Positions 8,622 through 17,459 of a stretch of DNA of 54,139 nt are shown here, piece after piece; positions within the stretch are counted from its first letter, which is position 1, and each line of letters starts with the position of its first letter. A program made the translations under genes and the position numbers. The notes beneath the pieces were generated by a model. It did not search any database, was not told the origin of the DNA, and saw only the letters and a program-made list of their open reading frames with translations. This DNA is from an uncultured Prochlorococcus sp. (GTDB lineage: Bacteria; Cyanobacteriota; Cyanobacteriia; PCC-6307; Cyanobiaceae), in contig CACGKI010000009.1 of NCBI GenBank assembly GCA_902573565.1, positions 1 through 54,139 of the forward strand, given 5' to 3'.

Positions 8622-9596
8622 TTGGATTTTGAATCTAATTTATTATGCAAAATAATAGGTTTTATCCATTTGATTAATAACCAATTATATAAATCAAAAT
8701 ATCTGACAGTTTTTAAAAGGTTGGGAAGTCATAGTGTACTCGCACTCATCGCACTAATCGTAATTGGAGGTGCTACTAGAGTCATGGAGGCAGGACTTGC
8801 CTGCCCAGACTGGCCATTGTGTTATGGATCTTTTTTGCCTTTTAATCATATGAACTTAAGAGTATTTCTAGAGTGGTTTCATCGTCTAGATGCTTTTCTG
8901 GTTGGAATATTAATTCTTTTTAAATTTACCCTTTCAATAATCTGGAAAAATGAAATTCCAAATTGGTTACCTAAAACTTATTCATTATTACTTTTTCTCG
9001 TTATTGTCCAAGGATCTTTTGGAGCTTTAACAGTAATAAACCTGCTTGATTCATATACTGTCACTGGCCATCTTTTAATAGCTTTTCTACTTCTCATCAC
9101 AACAATTTCAATAAATCAAAATTTAGAAAATGACGACATAGAAGAGCCATTAATTTGGTGGAGATTATTATTGTTTGTTCCTCTTTTACTTACTCTGATT
9201 CAATCTTTTATTGGTGTAAGGCTTTCATCTACTTGGTCAGCACATATTTGCTTATCTTTTAATAAACAATGTCTAATTCTAAATACTCATAAATTATTTG
9301 CTTTTCCAATTGCTTTTTCAATTCTATTAATTATTGCTACTGCAATTTATAAGAGAAATTTACTTAATGAAAATTGGAAATATCTCTCAGCACTTATTTT
9401 TCTCTTGTTTTCCCAAATTGCTTTGGGTTTTTTAAGTCTTAAAACAAACTTAAATGAACCTATTTTTATTATCGGTCATCAACTTAACGCCTCTTTATTT
9501 ATTGCGATATTAACAACATTAATTTTTAGAAATCCTTTTACCAAAAAAGGTCTAAACCACTCCCTAAATTCTCAAATGGTTGGTGTCAATTCATGA
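8622..9596 (+). CDS. ctaA: Heme A synthase (COX15/CtaA family)
   Basis: The protein has about eight membrane helices and the family motifs [21 protein letters not shown] near residue 55, EWFHRLDA near 88 and VTGHLLIA near 145, plus [10 protein letters not shown] and GHQLNASLF in the second half; the histidines are the heme ligands. It converts heme O to heme A for CtaD. The start is uncertain: TTG at 8622 gives 324 residues, but a TTG 48 bases later (LINNQ) is also possible, and an ATG at 8618 is out of frame. The stop overlaps the ctaB ATG by four bases, so the two heme-modifying enzymes form an operon. Confidence 0.93.
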   Translation: MDFESNLLCKIIGFIHLINNQLYKSKYLTVFKRLGSHSVLALIALIVIGGATRVMEAGLACPDWPLCYGSFLPFNHMNLRVFLEWFHRLDAFLVGILILFKFTLSIIWKNEIPNWLPKTYSLLLFLVIVQGSFGALTVINLLDSYTVTGHLLIAFLLLITTISINQNLENDDIEEPLIWWRLLLFVPLLLTLIQSFIGVRLSSTWSAHICLSFNKQCLILNTHKLFAFPIAFSILLIIATAIYKRNLLNENWKYLSALIFLLFSQIALGFLSLKTNLNEPIFIIGHQLNASLFIAILTTLIFRNPFTKKGLNHSLNSQMVGVNS

Positions 9597-10594
9597 ACAG
9601 TAGTAACTTAGAAAACTTGAAATATAAATCTTCAATTAGGGATGAAGTTGTACCTTCAAGAAAAAGATTAACTTTGCCACCTTGGCTTGAAGTAGCAAAA
9701 CCTAGATTAATCCCACTTTTACTGGCAACAACTTTAGGAGGAATGGCTTTAACAGAGGAATGGCCTTTGTCTTCACCGAAGCTTATCTGCACTTTAGGAG
9801 GCGGCGCTTTGGCAGCAGCAGCAGCAGGAGCTCTTAATTGCTTGTGGGAAATGGAATTAGATAAAAGGATGACAAGAACTAGCAAAAGAGCCTTGCCAGC
9901 AGGAAAATTGTCATCTGAGACTGTATTTTTAGCTGCCGTATCATGTACCTTGGCAGCTTCGATGCTTTTAGTAAGTGGTGTAAATTATTTGGCTGCGGGA
10001 TTAACTCTTCTAGGCTTATTTAGCTATGTAATTATATATACAGTTATTTTGAAACCTCGTACAACCAAAAATATTGTTTTTGGAGGAGTTGCTGGCGCGA
10101 TACCACCTTTAGTTGGTGCATCTGCTGCCACAGGGCATGTAGGCCTAAGTGGTTGGTGGTTGTTTGGTTTAGTAATGTTATGGACTCCAGCTCATTTTTG
10201 GGCACTTGCAATTTTATTGAAGGACGATTACGCATCTGTTGGTATTCCTATGCTTCCTTCTGTTAAGGGATCTGTTTTTACTGCTAAAGCGATTTCTCGT
10301 TACGGATGGGCAACAGTTTTGATGAGTATTATGGGAGTCTTCGCTTTACCTGAAGGGGGTCTCTTATACGGAATTATGTTATTGCCATTTAATGGAAGAC
10401 TTTTGCAATTAATAAATGAATTAAAGAAATCTCCTGATGATCTTTCAAGAGCAAAGTCTCTTTTTAGGTGGTCTATTCTCTATATGTTTGGTATTTGTCT
10501 TTTGTTATTAATTTCCAGAACCCAACTATCCGTAGAATTTGAGCAGCAATCTATGCAAATATTTTTATCTATAGTATCCCTGCTTAGTAATTAA
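9593..10594 (+). CDS. ctaB: Heme O synthase (protoheme IX farnesyltransferase)
   Basis: The 333-residue UbiA-superfamily protein has about eight or nine membrane helices. The first Asp-rich prenyl-diphosphate region is [23 protein letters not shown] near residues 80-103. The second, [16 protein letters not shown], near 205-221, carries the GIPMLP typical of CyoE/CtaB. It adds a farnesyl group to heme B, making heme O, which CtaA then oxidises. The first 35 residues are polar and precede the [15 protein letters not shown] start of the membrane core. It overlaps ctaA by four bases. The ABC exporter genes follow after 38 bases and could be read through from the same promoter. Confidence 0.95.
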   Translation: MNSSNLENLKYKSSIRDEVVPSRKRLTLPPWLEVAKPRLIPLLLATTLGGMALTEEWPLSSPKLICTLGGGALAAAAAGALNCLWEMELDKRMTRTSKRALPAGKLSSETVFLAAVSCTLAASMLLVSGVNYLAAGLTLLGLFSYVIIYTVILKPRTTKNIVFGGVAGAIPPLVGASAATGHVGLSGWWLFGLVMLWTPAHFWALAILLKDDYASVGIPMLPSVKGSVFTAKAISRYGWATVLMSIMGVFALPEGGLLYGIMLLPFNGRLLQLINELKKSPDDLSRAKSLFRWSILYMFGICLLLLISRTQLSVEFEQQSMQIFLSIVSLLSN

Positions 10595-10632
10595 ATTAAA
10601 TGTAAAATGTTTTATAAGTAATAGAAAGTTTG

Positions 10633-11649
10633 ATGAATTATATAAAAGTTAAAGGGCTCTCAAAATCTTATTCAGAAATCAAGGCTTTAAAAAATTTATC
10701 AATGGAAATTGAAGCTGGAACATTATTCGGAATACTAGGTCCAAATGGTGCTGGCAAATCAACACTTATAAAAATACTCGCTACTTTAATAGAGCCTGAT
10801 AGTGGAGAAGTTTTAATAAATAATATTAATCTGATAAAAAATTCAAGGAAAATTAGAGAATTAATTGGTTATGTTGCCCAGGACATTGCACTTGATAAAA
10901 TATTAACTGGAAGAGAGCTTTTGGATTTTCAAGCAGATTTATATCACATCAACAAAAACAAAAAATTTGAAAGAATAAATAAATTAATAGATCAATTAGA
11001 AATGAATGATTGGATTGATCGTAAGTGCGGAACTTATTCGGGGGGAATGAAAAGAAGGATAGATCTTGCAGCTGGATTATTACATTTACCCCAAGTATTA
11101 ATATTGGATGAACCTACAGTTGGTTTAGATATTGAAAGTAGAAATATCATATGGCAACTTTTGAAAGATTTGAGAAATAATGGAATGACTATTATTTTGA
11201 GCAGTCACTATCTTGATGAAATAGATAAATTAGCAGATAAATTAGTGATAATTGATGATGGAAGAGTTATAGCACAAGGGGCTCCTACAGAACTGAAAAA
11301 TAAATTAGGAGGAGATAGAGTAACTTTGAAAGTAAGAGAATTTAGTAATCAGGAAGAAGCAAAAAATATATGCCAAATTTTATCTTCTATAGATGGAATT
11401 AGTCAGATTATCATAAATGAAGCTCAAGGTTTCTCGATAAATTTTGTAGCAGATAAGGAAAAAGATTTACTTACGAAGCTCAAAGTGGAATTGGCCTTCT
11501 CAAAGTTTGAAATTTTTTCTCTTACCCAAAGTCAGCCCAGCTTAGATGATGTATATCTTCAGGCAACGGGGAAAACATTATTGGATGCCGAAATTTCTAT
11601 GGCAGGGAAAAGAGACCTTAAAAAAGAATCAAAGCAATCAATGCGATAA
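10633..11649 (+). CDS. ABC exporter ATP-binding protein (DrrA-like)
   Basis: A 338-residue nucleotide-binding subunit. It shows Walker A GPNGAGKST near residue 37, the signature YSGGMKRR near 136, Walker B VLILDEPTVGLD near 156, and the switch His in LSSHYLDEID. The C-terminal extension after residue 220 is the extra domain found in DrrA/NodI-type exporters. The ATG at 10633 is preferred over the adjoining TTG. The permease gene follows after 47 bases. Together they make a two-gene ABC-2 exporter; the substrate is unknown, with lipids, pigments or toxic compounds all possible. Position behind ctaAB might hint at membrane or heme-related export, but nothing in the sequence proves this. Confidence 0.88.
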   Translation: MNYIKVKGLSKSYSEIKALKNLSMEIEAGTLFGILGPNGAGKSTLIKILATLIEPDSGEVLINNINLIKNSRKIRELIGYVAQDIALDKILTGRELLDFQADLYHINKNKKFERINKLIDQLEMNDWIDRKCGTYSGGMKRRIDLAAGLLHLPQVLILDEPTVGLDIESRNIIWQLLKDLRNNGMTIILSSHYLDEIDKLADKLVIIDDGRVIAQGAPTELKNKLGGDRVTLKVREFSNQEEAKNICQILSSIDGISQIIINEAQGFSINFVADKEKDLLTKLKVELAFSKFEIFSLTQSQPSLDDVYLQATGKTLLDAEISMAGKRDLKKESKQSMR

Positions 11650-11696
11650 AAAAATTTTGGTTAACTAACTATAATGAGAATTAATTACTGCTAATT

Positions 11697-12521
11697 ATGG
11701 AATTACAAAAATATAATTTATTTTTTTTATATCAAGAAACATTTGCCTTAACAAAGAGATTATTTATTCAATTAAAAAGAAGACCATCAACTCTTTTAGC
11801 TGGAATCTTACAACCTATAATTTGGCTTTTTTTATTTGGGGCATTATTCTCTAAAGCTCCTGAAGGTTTTTTACCAGGAGTTGATTCTTATGGGAATTTT
11901 TTAGGAGCAGGGCTTATTGTTTTTACTGCTTTTAGCGGAGCCTTAAATTCTGGTCTTCCTTTAATGTTTGATAGAGAGTTTGGATTCCTTAATAGATTAC
12001 TTGTGGCTCCTTTAACCAGTAGATTATCCATAGTTTTATCTTCTTTTTTTTACATAACAATCCTGAGCTTTGTTCAGAGTATTGTAATAATGGTTGTTTC
12101 ATACACTTTGGGATATGGATGGCCCAACTTATATGGTTTAGGAATTGTATTTACGACACTAATTCTATTAGTTCTTTTTGTGACATCAATAAGTTTATGT
12201 TTAGCGTTTGTTTTGCCCGGACATATTGAATTAATCGCTCTTATATTTGTGATAAATTTACCTCTTCTTTTTGCAAGCACCGCCTTAGCTCCAATCTCTT
12301 TCATGCCAAATTGGCTTGGGTGGTTAGCTTCATTAAATCCATTAACTTTTGCGATTGAACCTATTAGGACTGCTTATACACAAACTATGAATTTAGAATT
12401 AGTGGCTTTACATGCCCCATATGGTGATTTAACTTGTAAGAGTTGTATATCAATTTTATTTTCTTTAACAGTTTTTTCCTTGATTATCATAAGGCCTCTG
12501 TTAAATAGAAAGCTAAATTAA
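11697..12521 (+). CDS. ABC-2 type exporter permease
   Basis: The 274-residue membrane protein has about six transmembrane helices. The N-terminal elbow region RLFIQLKRRPSTLLAGILQPIIWLFLFG is followed by LMFDREFGFLNRLLVAPLTSR near residue 95, a hallmark of the DrrB/ABC-2 permease family, and ASLNPLTFAIEPIR near 217. It partners with the ATPase just upstream. The family usually has 250-290 residues, so this copy looks intact. A short gap of seven bases separates it from the repeat-bearing gene downstream. The exported compound cannot be read from sequence. Confidence 0.88.
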   Translation: MELQKYNLFFLYQETFALTKRLFIQLKRRPSTLLAGILQPIIWLFLFGALFSKAPEGFLPGVDSYGNFLGAGLIVFTAFSGALNSGLPLMFDREFGFLNRLLVAPLTSRLSIVLSSFFYITILSFVQSIVIMVVSYTLGYGWPNLYGLGIVFTTLILLVLFVTSISLCLAFVLPGHIELIALIFVINLPLLFASTALAPISFMPNWLGWLASLNPLTFAIEPIRTAYTQTMNLELVALHAPYGDLTCKSCISILFSLTVFSLIIIRPLLNRKLN

Positions 12522-12528
12522 TAAATTT

Positions 12529-13005
12529 ATGCTCTTAAAAAATCATCTAATAGAAGTTTTTAAAAAAGCCTCTTCAGAAAATAATATTTTGCTTAAAGAA
12601 AATATTGTTCTTAAGTGGGTGCATAGATTTGGTTTTGATTCTTTAAATGATTTATTAATACATAGCCCAGCACAAAGGGAAAATCATGAAGAAGAAAATC
12701 AAGAACAAATAACTTTAATTGATGAAAATCATGAAGAAGAAAATCAAGAACAAATAACTTTAATTGATGAAAATCATGAAGAAGAAAATCAAGAACAAAT
12801 TATGCTTGAAGCTTTAAAAACTATAGAAAATTCAGAAGAAACAAATAGTGAATCAAATTACTTAAAAATTTCTAACAACAATCAAGTAGTCAATATTAAA
12901 AAAGATTCTAATCAAATAAATCAATATATTAAAAACCCAAAATTACCACTACCTAATATTAAAAATTTAAGAAAATGGATTAATAAAGATAAAAAAGCTA
13001 GTTAG
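12529..13005 (+). CDS. Unknown acidic protein with three 15-residue tandem repeats
   Basis: I do not recognise a named family. The 158-residue protein has an N-terminal helical segment of about 45 residues (including LLKENIVLKWVHRFGFDSLNDLLIH), then three copies of a repeat built on ENHEEENQEQITLID, of which the first two are identical and the third is incomplete. A basic tail follows, ending LPLPNIKNLRKWINKDKKAS. The repeat section is very acidic and probably extended or coiled. It lies seven bases behind the ABC permease, so it may be the third gene of that transcript. Its stop codon is inside a hairpin shared with groEL. Confidence 0.7.
   Translation: MLLKNHLIEVFKKASSENNILLKENIVLKWVHRFGFDSLNDLLIHSPAQRENHEEENQEQITLIDENHEEENQEQITLIDENHEEENQEQIMLEALKTIENSEETNSESNYLKISNNNQVVNIKKDSNQINQYIKNPKLPLPNIKNLRKWINKDKKAS
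12679..12803 (+). repeat. 45-bp in-frame tandem repeat, about 2.8 copies
   Basis: Units start at 12679, 12724 and 12769 with the same reading frame; the first two are identical, while the third matches for about 35 bases and then diverges. The unit begins gaaaatcatgaagaagaa. The near identity at the DNA level points to recent duplication, with copy number likely to vary between strains. Confidence 0.93.
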
Positions 13006-13011
13006 CTTTTT
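12992..13011. terminator. Shared hairpin between convergent genes (unknown acidic protein and groEL)
   Basis: aaaaagct and agcttttt form an 8-bp stem around a 4-base loop, with A and T runs on either side so that it can act on both strands. The TAG stop of the acidic protein gene lies in the right arm, and the groEL stop begins at the edge. The symmetric layout suits a bidirectional intrinsic terminator, although the G+C content of the stem is low. Confidence 0.55.
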
Positions 13012-14755
13012 ACATCATACCTGGCATACCCATGCCGCCCATACCTGGCATACCCATGCCGCCCATACCTGGCATACCCATACCGCCCATACCTGGCATA
13101 CCCATGCCGCCCATACCTGGCATGCCCATACCACCCATGCCTCCCATGGGGTCTCCACCTGGTCCTCCAGGAGCTGGGGCTTCAGGCTCTGGAATGTCGG
13201 CCATCGCAACTTCTGTTGTGAGGAGCATAGCTGCAATAGATACTGAATCTTGAAGAGCTAATCTTATTACTTTAGTTGGATCTAATATTCCTGAATCTTT
13301 TAAATCCTCATATTTCCCTGAATTAGCATTGAAGCCTTTGTTAAGTCTTTTAATTTCAGCGACAACTACATCACCATTAAAACCAGCATTTTTTGCAATT
13401 TGTTTAGTAGGTTCCAAAAGGGCTTCTTTTACTATATTTATCCCTGTTCTTAAATCATCGGAAGATTTTTGACTTAAATTTAAAAGTTCATCTGATATTT
13501 CAATTAAAGTTTGTCCTCCTCCAGAAACTACACCCTCTTCAATAGCAGCTTTCGTAGCATTAAGGGAATCTTCGATTCTTAACTTTTTGTACTTCATCTC
13601 TGTTTCTGTTGCAGCTCCAACTTTGATAAGTGCTACTCCTCCAGCTAGTTTTGCAATCCTTTCATTAATTTTGTCCTGATCATACTCTGAGTCTGTTATT
13701 TCAACTTCTCTCTTTAATTTTTCTACTCGTGCTTTAACCAAATCTTTAGTGTCTTCGAAGGCAACAATTGTCGTTTTGTCCTTCGTGATAGTTATTTTTT
13801 TTGCTTTGCCTAAATCATTAATCGATACTTTATCAAGTGTCATCGATTTATCTTCACTAATTAACTTAGCTCCAGTAAGAATAGCAATATCTTCAAGGGC
13901 AGCTTTTCTTCTCTCGCCAAATAACGGAGCTCTTACAGAAGCTACATTTAACACTCCACTATTCTTATTCAAAACCAAGGTGGTTAAAGCCTCTCCTTCG
14001 ATATCTTCAGCAAGAATTAGAAAAGGTGAGCCTGATTTCTGAATTTCTTCAAGTATTGGAACCAGATCAACTAAAGTTGAAATTTTTTGATCAGTTATTA
14101 ATATTTTAGGGTTTTCAAGTTCACAAACTTGTCTTTCTTGGTCTGTTACGAAATATGGAGAACTATAGCCTCTATCAAAAGACATTCCTTCAGTTATATC
14201 TAATTCTGTATCTAGTGATTGAGATTCTTCGACAGTTATTACACCATCTGAAGTAACAATATCCATTGCCTTCGAAATTATAGATCCAATTTCTTCATCA
14301 CCCCCAGCACTCACTGTTGCAACTTTTTGGATATCAGAACCACTTAATGAAATACTTTTGGAACTTAATTTTTCTAAAACATGAGCTAGGCCTACTTCCA
14401 TACCTTTTTTTAACTCCATAGGACTGGCACCAGAAGCAATATTTTTTAATCCCTCCTGAACCATCTTTTGAGTCAAAATAGTTGCTGTTGTTGTTCCATC
14501 ACCAGCACTCTCTTTGGTCTTAGATGCAACTTGTTCTATTAATTTCGCGCCTAAATTAGAAATAGGGTTTTCAATTTCAATCTCTTTAGCAACAGTGGAT
14601 CCATCTCTTACTATATCTGGCGAACCAAATTTTCTCTCAATTACTACGTTTTTTGCCTTCGGTCCAATAGTAACCTTTACTGCATTAGCTACGAAATTTA
14701 CACCTTTTTCTAACGCTTCTCTTGATTCATTAGAAAAACTCAACTGTTTTGCCAT
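13010..14755 (-). CDS. groEL: 60-kDa chaperonin GroEL with long GGM/MPGM tail
   Basis: The 581-residue protein is a full chaperonin: equatorial ATP-binding parts [16 protein letters not shown] and [12 protein letters not shown] near residue 85, the apical domain, and [12 protein letters not shown] near 413. It folds proteins in the cytosol with GroES. No groES gene is next to it, so this is probably the second, stand-alone GroEL that cyanobacteria carry beside a groESL operon. The C-terminal tail is unusually long, made of five near-identical GGMGMPGM units in place of the short GGM tail. No CIRCE element is evident in the 131 bases upstream. Confidence 0.96.
   Translation of the reverse strand: MAKQLSFSNESREALEKGVNFVANAVKVTIGPKAKNVVIERKFGSPDIVRDGSTVAKEIEIENPISNLGAKLIEQVASKTKESAGDGTTTATILTQKMVQEGLKNIASGASPMELKKGMEVGLAHVLEKLSSKSISLSGSDIQKVATVSAGGDEEIGSIISKAMDIVTSDGVITVEESQSLDTELDITEGMSFDRGYSSPYFVTDQERQVCELENPKILITDQKISTLVDLVPILEEIQKSGSPFLILAEDIEGEALTTLVLNKNSGVLNVASVRAPLFGERRKAALEDIAILTGAKLISEDKSMTLDKVSINDLGKAKKITITKDKTTIVAFEDTKDLVKARVEKLKREVEITDSEYDQDKINERIAKLAGGVALIKVGAATETEMKYKKLRIEDSLNATKAAIEEGVVSGGGQTLIEISDELLNLSQKSSDDLRTGINIVKEALLEPTKQIAKNAGFNGDVVVAEIKRLNKGFNANSGKYEDLKDSGILDPTKVIRLALQDSVSIAAMLLTTEVAMADIPEPEAPAPGGPGGDPMGGMGGMGMPGMGGMGMPGMGGMGMPGMGGMGMPGMGGMGMPGMM
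13020..13139 (-). repeat. 24-bp tandem repeat, five copies, in the groEL tail
   Basis: Five units of 24 bases start at 13020, 13044, 13068, 13092 and 13116 and differ from each other at only a few positions. Each encodes an eight-residue [12 protein letters not shown] unit of the GroEL C-terminus. The stretch is much richer in G+C than its surroundings. Confidence 0.93.
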
Positions 14756-14886
14756 GTTTACTGGGTCATTTCTCTTACTCTAATCTCCCATAGAATCATT
14801 TTTAAAGGATATTTAATTAAGTGGGGAAAGCCGAATTTCTTTTAATTAGACATACAAATTAACTCAAATAAGAGTATCTTAAAGTT

Positions 14887-15066
14887 ATGGAAGGAACAAA
14901 TAATCTTATTTTTACTCTTACAGCAATCCTCGCGATTGCTATGACACTGATATACTTTCCTTTAAGATTTTTCTTGACATTAACTGCTAGAAGTCGAAGA
15001 TTAAAACTCTTACAAAAAATTAGAAGGTTAAGAGATGAATTGGGCCAACCTTACGAAAGTACATAA
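14887..15066 (+). CDS. 59-residue membrane peptide, unrecognised
   Basis: A short reading frame from ATG 14887 to TAA 15066 encodes MEGTNNLIFTLTAILAIAMT and onward: one hydrophobic helix at about residues 7-34, then a basic amphipathic tail with ARSRRLKLLQKIRRLRDELG. Such a layout fits a small single-span membrane protein with its positive end in the cytosol. It fills the space between groEL and fabG exactly: its stop codon is directly followed by the end of fabG on the other strand. I believe it is real because of the fit and the membrane-protein composition, but I cannot name it. Confidence 0.7.
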   Translation: MEGTNNLIFTLTAILAIAMTLIYFPLRFFLTLTARSRRLKLLQKIRRLRDELGQPYEST

Positions 15067-15816
15067 CTAAATACTCATACCCCCGTCTATACTGATTGTT
15101 TGCCCTGTAATGTAACTTCCAGCATTACTTGAAACTAGAAATGACACTAAGTTTGCAATTTGAGTACAACTTCCTAATTTTCCTAAAGGAATAACTTTTA
15201 GAATCTCTTCTGTATTAAGTTTTTCAGTCATCTCTGTTTCTATAAAACCTGGAGCTATTGCATTAACGTTTATACCTCTTGAGGCAAATTCTTTAGCGCA
15301 AGTTTTGGTAAATCCAATAACTCCAGCTTTGGCTGCAGAATAATTTGCCTGACCAGGATTACCAATAATTCCAACAACAGATGAAATATTTACGATACTA
15401 CCACTTCTTTTTTTCATCATAAATTTTGAAGCATATTTTGTACAAAGAAAAACCCCTTTTAAGTTTGTATTTAGTACGTCATCCCATTGTTCCGATTTCA
15501 TTCTCATCAATAGTCCATCTCTAGTAATGCCAGCATTATTAATGAGGATATCAATGGTGCCATTAATTTTGATGATTTCTTCAAAAGCTGAACATACAGA
15601 ATCCTCTTTTGAAACATCAAACTTTAATTTATGAGCTTTACCTCCCGAATTTTTTATTGAATTCACAACTTCTTCAGCTTTTTCATCAGAAGAAGAGTAA
15701 TTAATAAAAACTTCTGCTCCTAAGCGGCTTAGTTCTAAAGCAATCTCTTTACCAATTCCTCTGCTAGCTCCAGTGATTAAAGCAACTTTGCCTGATAATG
15801 AATCTGTATTGGACAT
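15067..15816 (-). CDS. fabG: 3-oxoacyl-[acyl-carrier-protein] reductase
   Basis: The 249-residue short-chain dehydrogenase carries the NADPH-binding ITGASRGIG near residue 14, NNAG near 92, the catalytic Ser in VNISSVVG near 143 and YSAAK near 157, and the FabG-like end SYITGQTISIDGGMSI. It reduces 3-oxoacyl-ACP to 3-hydroxyacyl-ACP in fatty acid synthesis. Length and motifs are standard. The gene is divergent from ispD with 92 bases between the two starts. The family includes many close SDR relatives, but the pattern and size favour FabG. Confidence 0.92.
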   Translation of the reverse strand: MSNTDSLSGKVALITGASRGIGKEIALELSRLGAEVFINYSSSDEKAEEVVNSIKNSGGKAHKLKFDVSKEDSVCSAFEEIIKINGTIDILINNAGITRDGLLMRMKSEQWDDVLNTNLKGVFLCTKYASKFMMKKRSGSIVNISSVVGIIGNPGQANYSAAKAGVIGFTKTCAKEFASRGINVNAIAPGFIETEMTEKLNTEEILKVIPLGKLGSCTQIANLVSFLVSSNAGSYITGQTISIDGGMSI

Positions 15817-15908
15817 TATGAAATTTTATAATTTTCAATCGTAGTACTATTTGTGTAAAGATATTGCTTTTATTTATAATTGTCTAGAAAATATTAAGAC
15901 CTTCTATT

Positions 15909-16580
15909 GTGCACTTTTTAATACCAGCTGCAGGGAGCGGTAGCAGAATGAAAGCTGGAAAAAATAAATTACTCATTGATTTAGAGGGAGAGTCTTTGAT
16001 TTATTGGACACTTAAATCTGTATTTTCTGCAAGCTCAACAAATTGGGTTGGAATAATTGGGCAACCAAATGATAAAAATTTATTATTAAATTCAGCAAAG
16101 GATTTTGCACATAAAGTTCATTGGATTAATGGTGGAGACACCAGACAAAAGTCAGTTTTTAATGGTTTAAAAGCATTACCAAAGGATGCTGAAAAAGTTT
16201 TAATACATGATGGTGCTAGATGTTTAGTTAATCCTGAATTGATAGATCTTTGTGCCAAGCAATTAGATGAAAATGAAGCTGTAATTTTGGCTACTAAGGT
16301 AACTGACACTATAAAGATTATTGATAATGAAGGTTTTATTAAAGAAACACCAGATAGAAATTATTTATGGGCAGCGCAAACTCCTCAGGGCTTTTTAGTA
16401 GATAGATTAAAAAAAGCTCATAAGATGGCAATTGATAAAAACTGGAAAGTCACAGATGATGCCTCTCTATTCGAAATGCTTAATTGGAAAGTGAAGATTA
16501 TTGAAGGAACTTATTCAAATATAAAAATTACATCCCCTATAGATTTGAAAATAGCAAAACTTTTTGTGAAGAACCCCTAG
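15909..16580 (+). CDS. ispD: 2-C-methyl-D-erythritol 4-phosphate cytidylyltransferase
   Basis: A 223-residue nucleotidyltransferase of the MEP isoprenoid pathway. The CTP-binding loop PAAGSGSRMKAGKNK is at residues 6-20, followed by IHDGARCLV near 100, WAAQTPQGF near 155 and VTDDASLFE near 180, all typical of IspD. It couples MEP with CTP to give CDP-ME, feeding carotenoid, phytol and quinone side chain synthesis. The start is GTG at 15909, chosen because it leads directly into the conserved N-terminal motif. Its stop codon abuts the end of the convergent peptidase gene with no gap. Confidence 0.95.
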   Translation: MHFLIPAAGSGSRMKAGKNKLLIDLEGESLIYWTLKSVFSASSTNWVGIIGQPNDKNLLLNSAKDFAHKVHWINGGDTRQKSVFNGLKALPKDAEKVLIHDGARCLVNPELIDLCAKQLDENEAVILATKVTDTIKIIDNEGFIKETPDRNYLWAAQTPQGFLVDRLKKAHKMAIDKNWKVTDDASLFEMLNWKVKIIEGTYSNIKITSPIDLKIAKLFVKNP

Positions 16581-16590
16581 TTAAAAAGTT
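16558..16590. terminator. Weak hairpin candidate across the ispD / S66 peptidase junction
   Basis: aacttttt and aaaaagtt can pair over 8 bases around a 17-base loop that includes both stop codons. The stem is mostly A-T and the loop is large, so it may act weakly on either strand or not at all. Confidence 0.25.
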
Positions 16591-17450
16591 GTATCGATAC
16601 TAAGAATGCCATCATCACCATTTAAGGTAGCTTCGTATCCTAAAGGAATGCAAGCATTTCCCGATATGTGGCCTATTGGGAGGTCAAAAAGAATAGGAAA
16701 ATCAAACTCTTGGAGCCTTTCAACAATGCAGTTTTTTAGTAAATCTTTCCATTCAAGGTCGCAGGAATCATTAGAAAAACTTCCGAATCCAATACCAGCA
16801 ATTTCAGAAAGCGTTTTAGTCATTCTGAGGTAAGTCAACATGCGATCAATTTTATAAATATCTTCATTAATATCTTCAAAAATTATTATTTTCCCTTTGC
16901 AATCTGGAAAGTGATTAGTACCAATTAAAAAAGTAGCAATAGTTAAGTTAGAAACGATAATTTCTCCTTTAGCTTTTCCAGCTCTTAAAGGCATTCCTCT
17001 TATGTCCTCAACATATCCCTCAAAAAGTAAATTTCTTAATCTCTCAAGACTCCACTCTGGCTCTTTGAAAAGGCCAGTAACCATTGGCCCATGAATAGAA
17101 CCTATAAATCCTTGAGAATATTTAGATAGTAATAAAGAACATGTATCTGAGAATCCAAGCATTAAACCATGCTGCCAAGAAGGTTCTTTTTCTAAAAGTC
17201 TTGCTGAACCCCAGCCTCCTTTTGCAAAAATGATTAGCTTACTATTTTGTGCTTTTTCTAGAACTTCAAATCTAGTTTGATCATCACCTGCAAAATAACC
17301 AAATTTTTTTGATAGAGAATTATTTTCATTTATTTTCAAGCCCCAGTTTTTTAAGATTTCTATGCCTTTTTGAAAATTTTCATCTTCATCAATAAAGGAG
17401 CCTGGAGCTAAGATATCTATTAGATCCCCTTTTTTTAATCTAAAAACCAT
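16581..17450 (-). CDS. LD-carboxypeptidase, peptidase family S66
   Basis: The 289-residue protein resembles muropeptide LD-carboxypeptidases (LdcA). The nucleophile Ser is in LGFSDTCSLLL near residue 100, the Glu in IIIFEDINEDIYKIDRML near 195, and the His in IGHISGNACIPLGYEATL near 262. These enzymes remove the last D-alanine from tetrapeptides in peptidoglycan recycling, usually in the cytosol. No signal peptide is seen. The gene is nine bases behind the prenyltransferase gene on the same strand, so they may be co-transcribed. Related S66 proteins such as MccF cleave microcin-like adducts, which is a less likely alternative. Confidence 0.87.
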   Translation of the reverse strand: MVFRLKKGDLIDILAPGSFIDEDENFQKGIEILKNWGLKINENNSLSKKFGYFAGDDQTRFEVLEKAQNSKLIIFAKGGWGSARLLEKEPSWQHGLMLGFSDTCSLLLSKYSQGFIGSIHGPMVTGLFKEPEWSLERLRNLLFEGYVEDIRGMPLRAGKAKGEIIVSNLTIATFLIGTNHFPDCKGKIIIFEDINEDIYKIDRMLTYLRMTKTLSEIAGIGFGSFSNDSCDLEWKDLLKNCIVERLQEFDFPILFDLPIGHISGNACIPLGYEATLNGDDGILSIDTTF

Positions 17451-17459
17451 ATTTAGAAT

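Noticed and set aside
13032..13253. Pro-rich plus-strand reading frame
   Set aside because: It is the complement of the low-complexity groEL tail repeats, with no independent support.
14756..14886. CIRCE heat-shock operator upstream of groEL
   Set aside because: Only a short actc/gagt pair with 6-base spacing is visible near 14862-14875; the 9-base spacer and the TTAGCACTC arms are missing.
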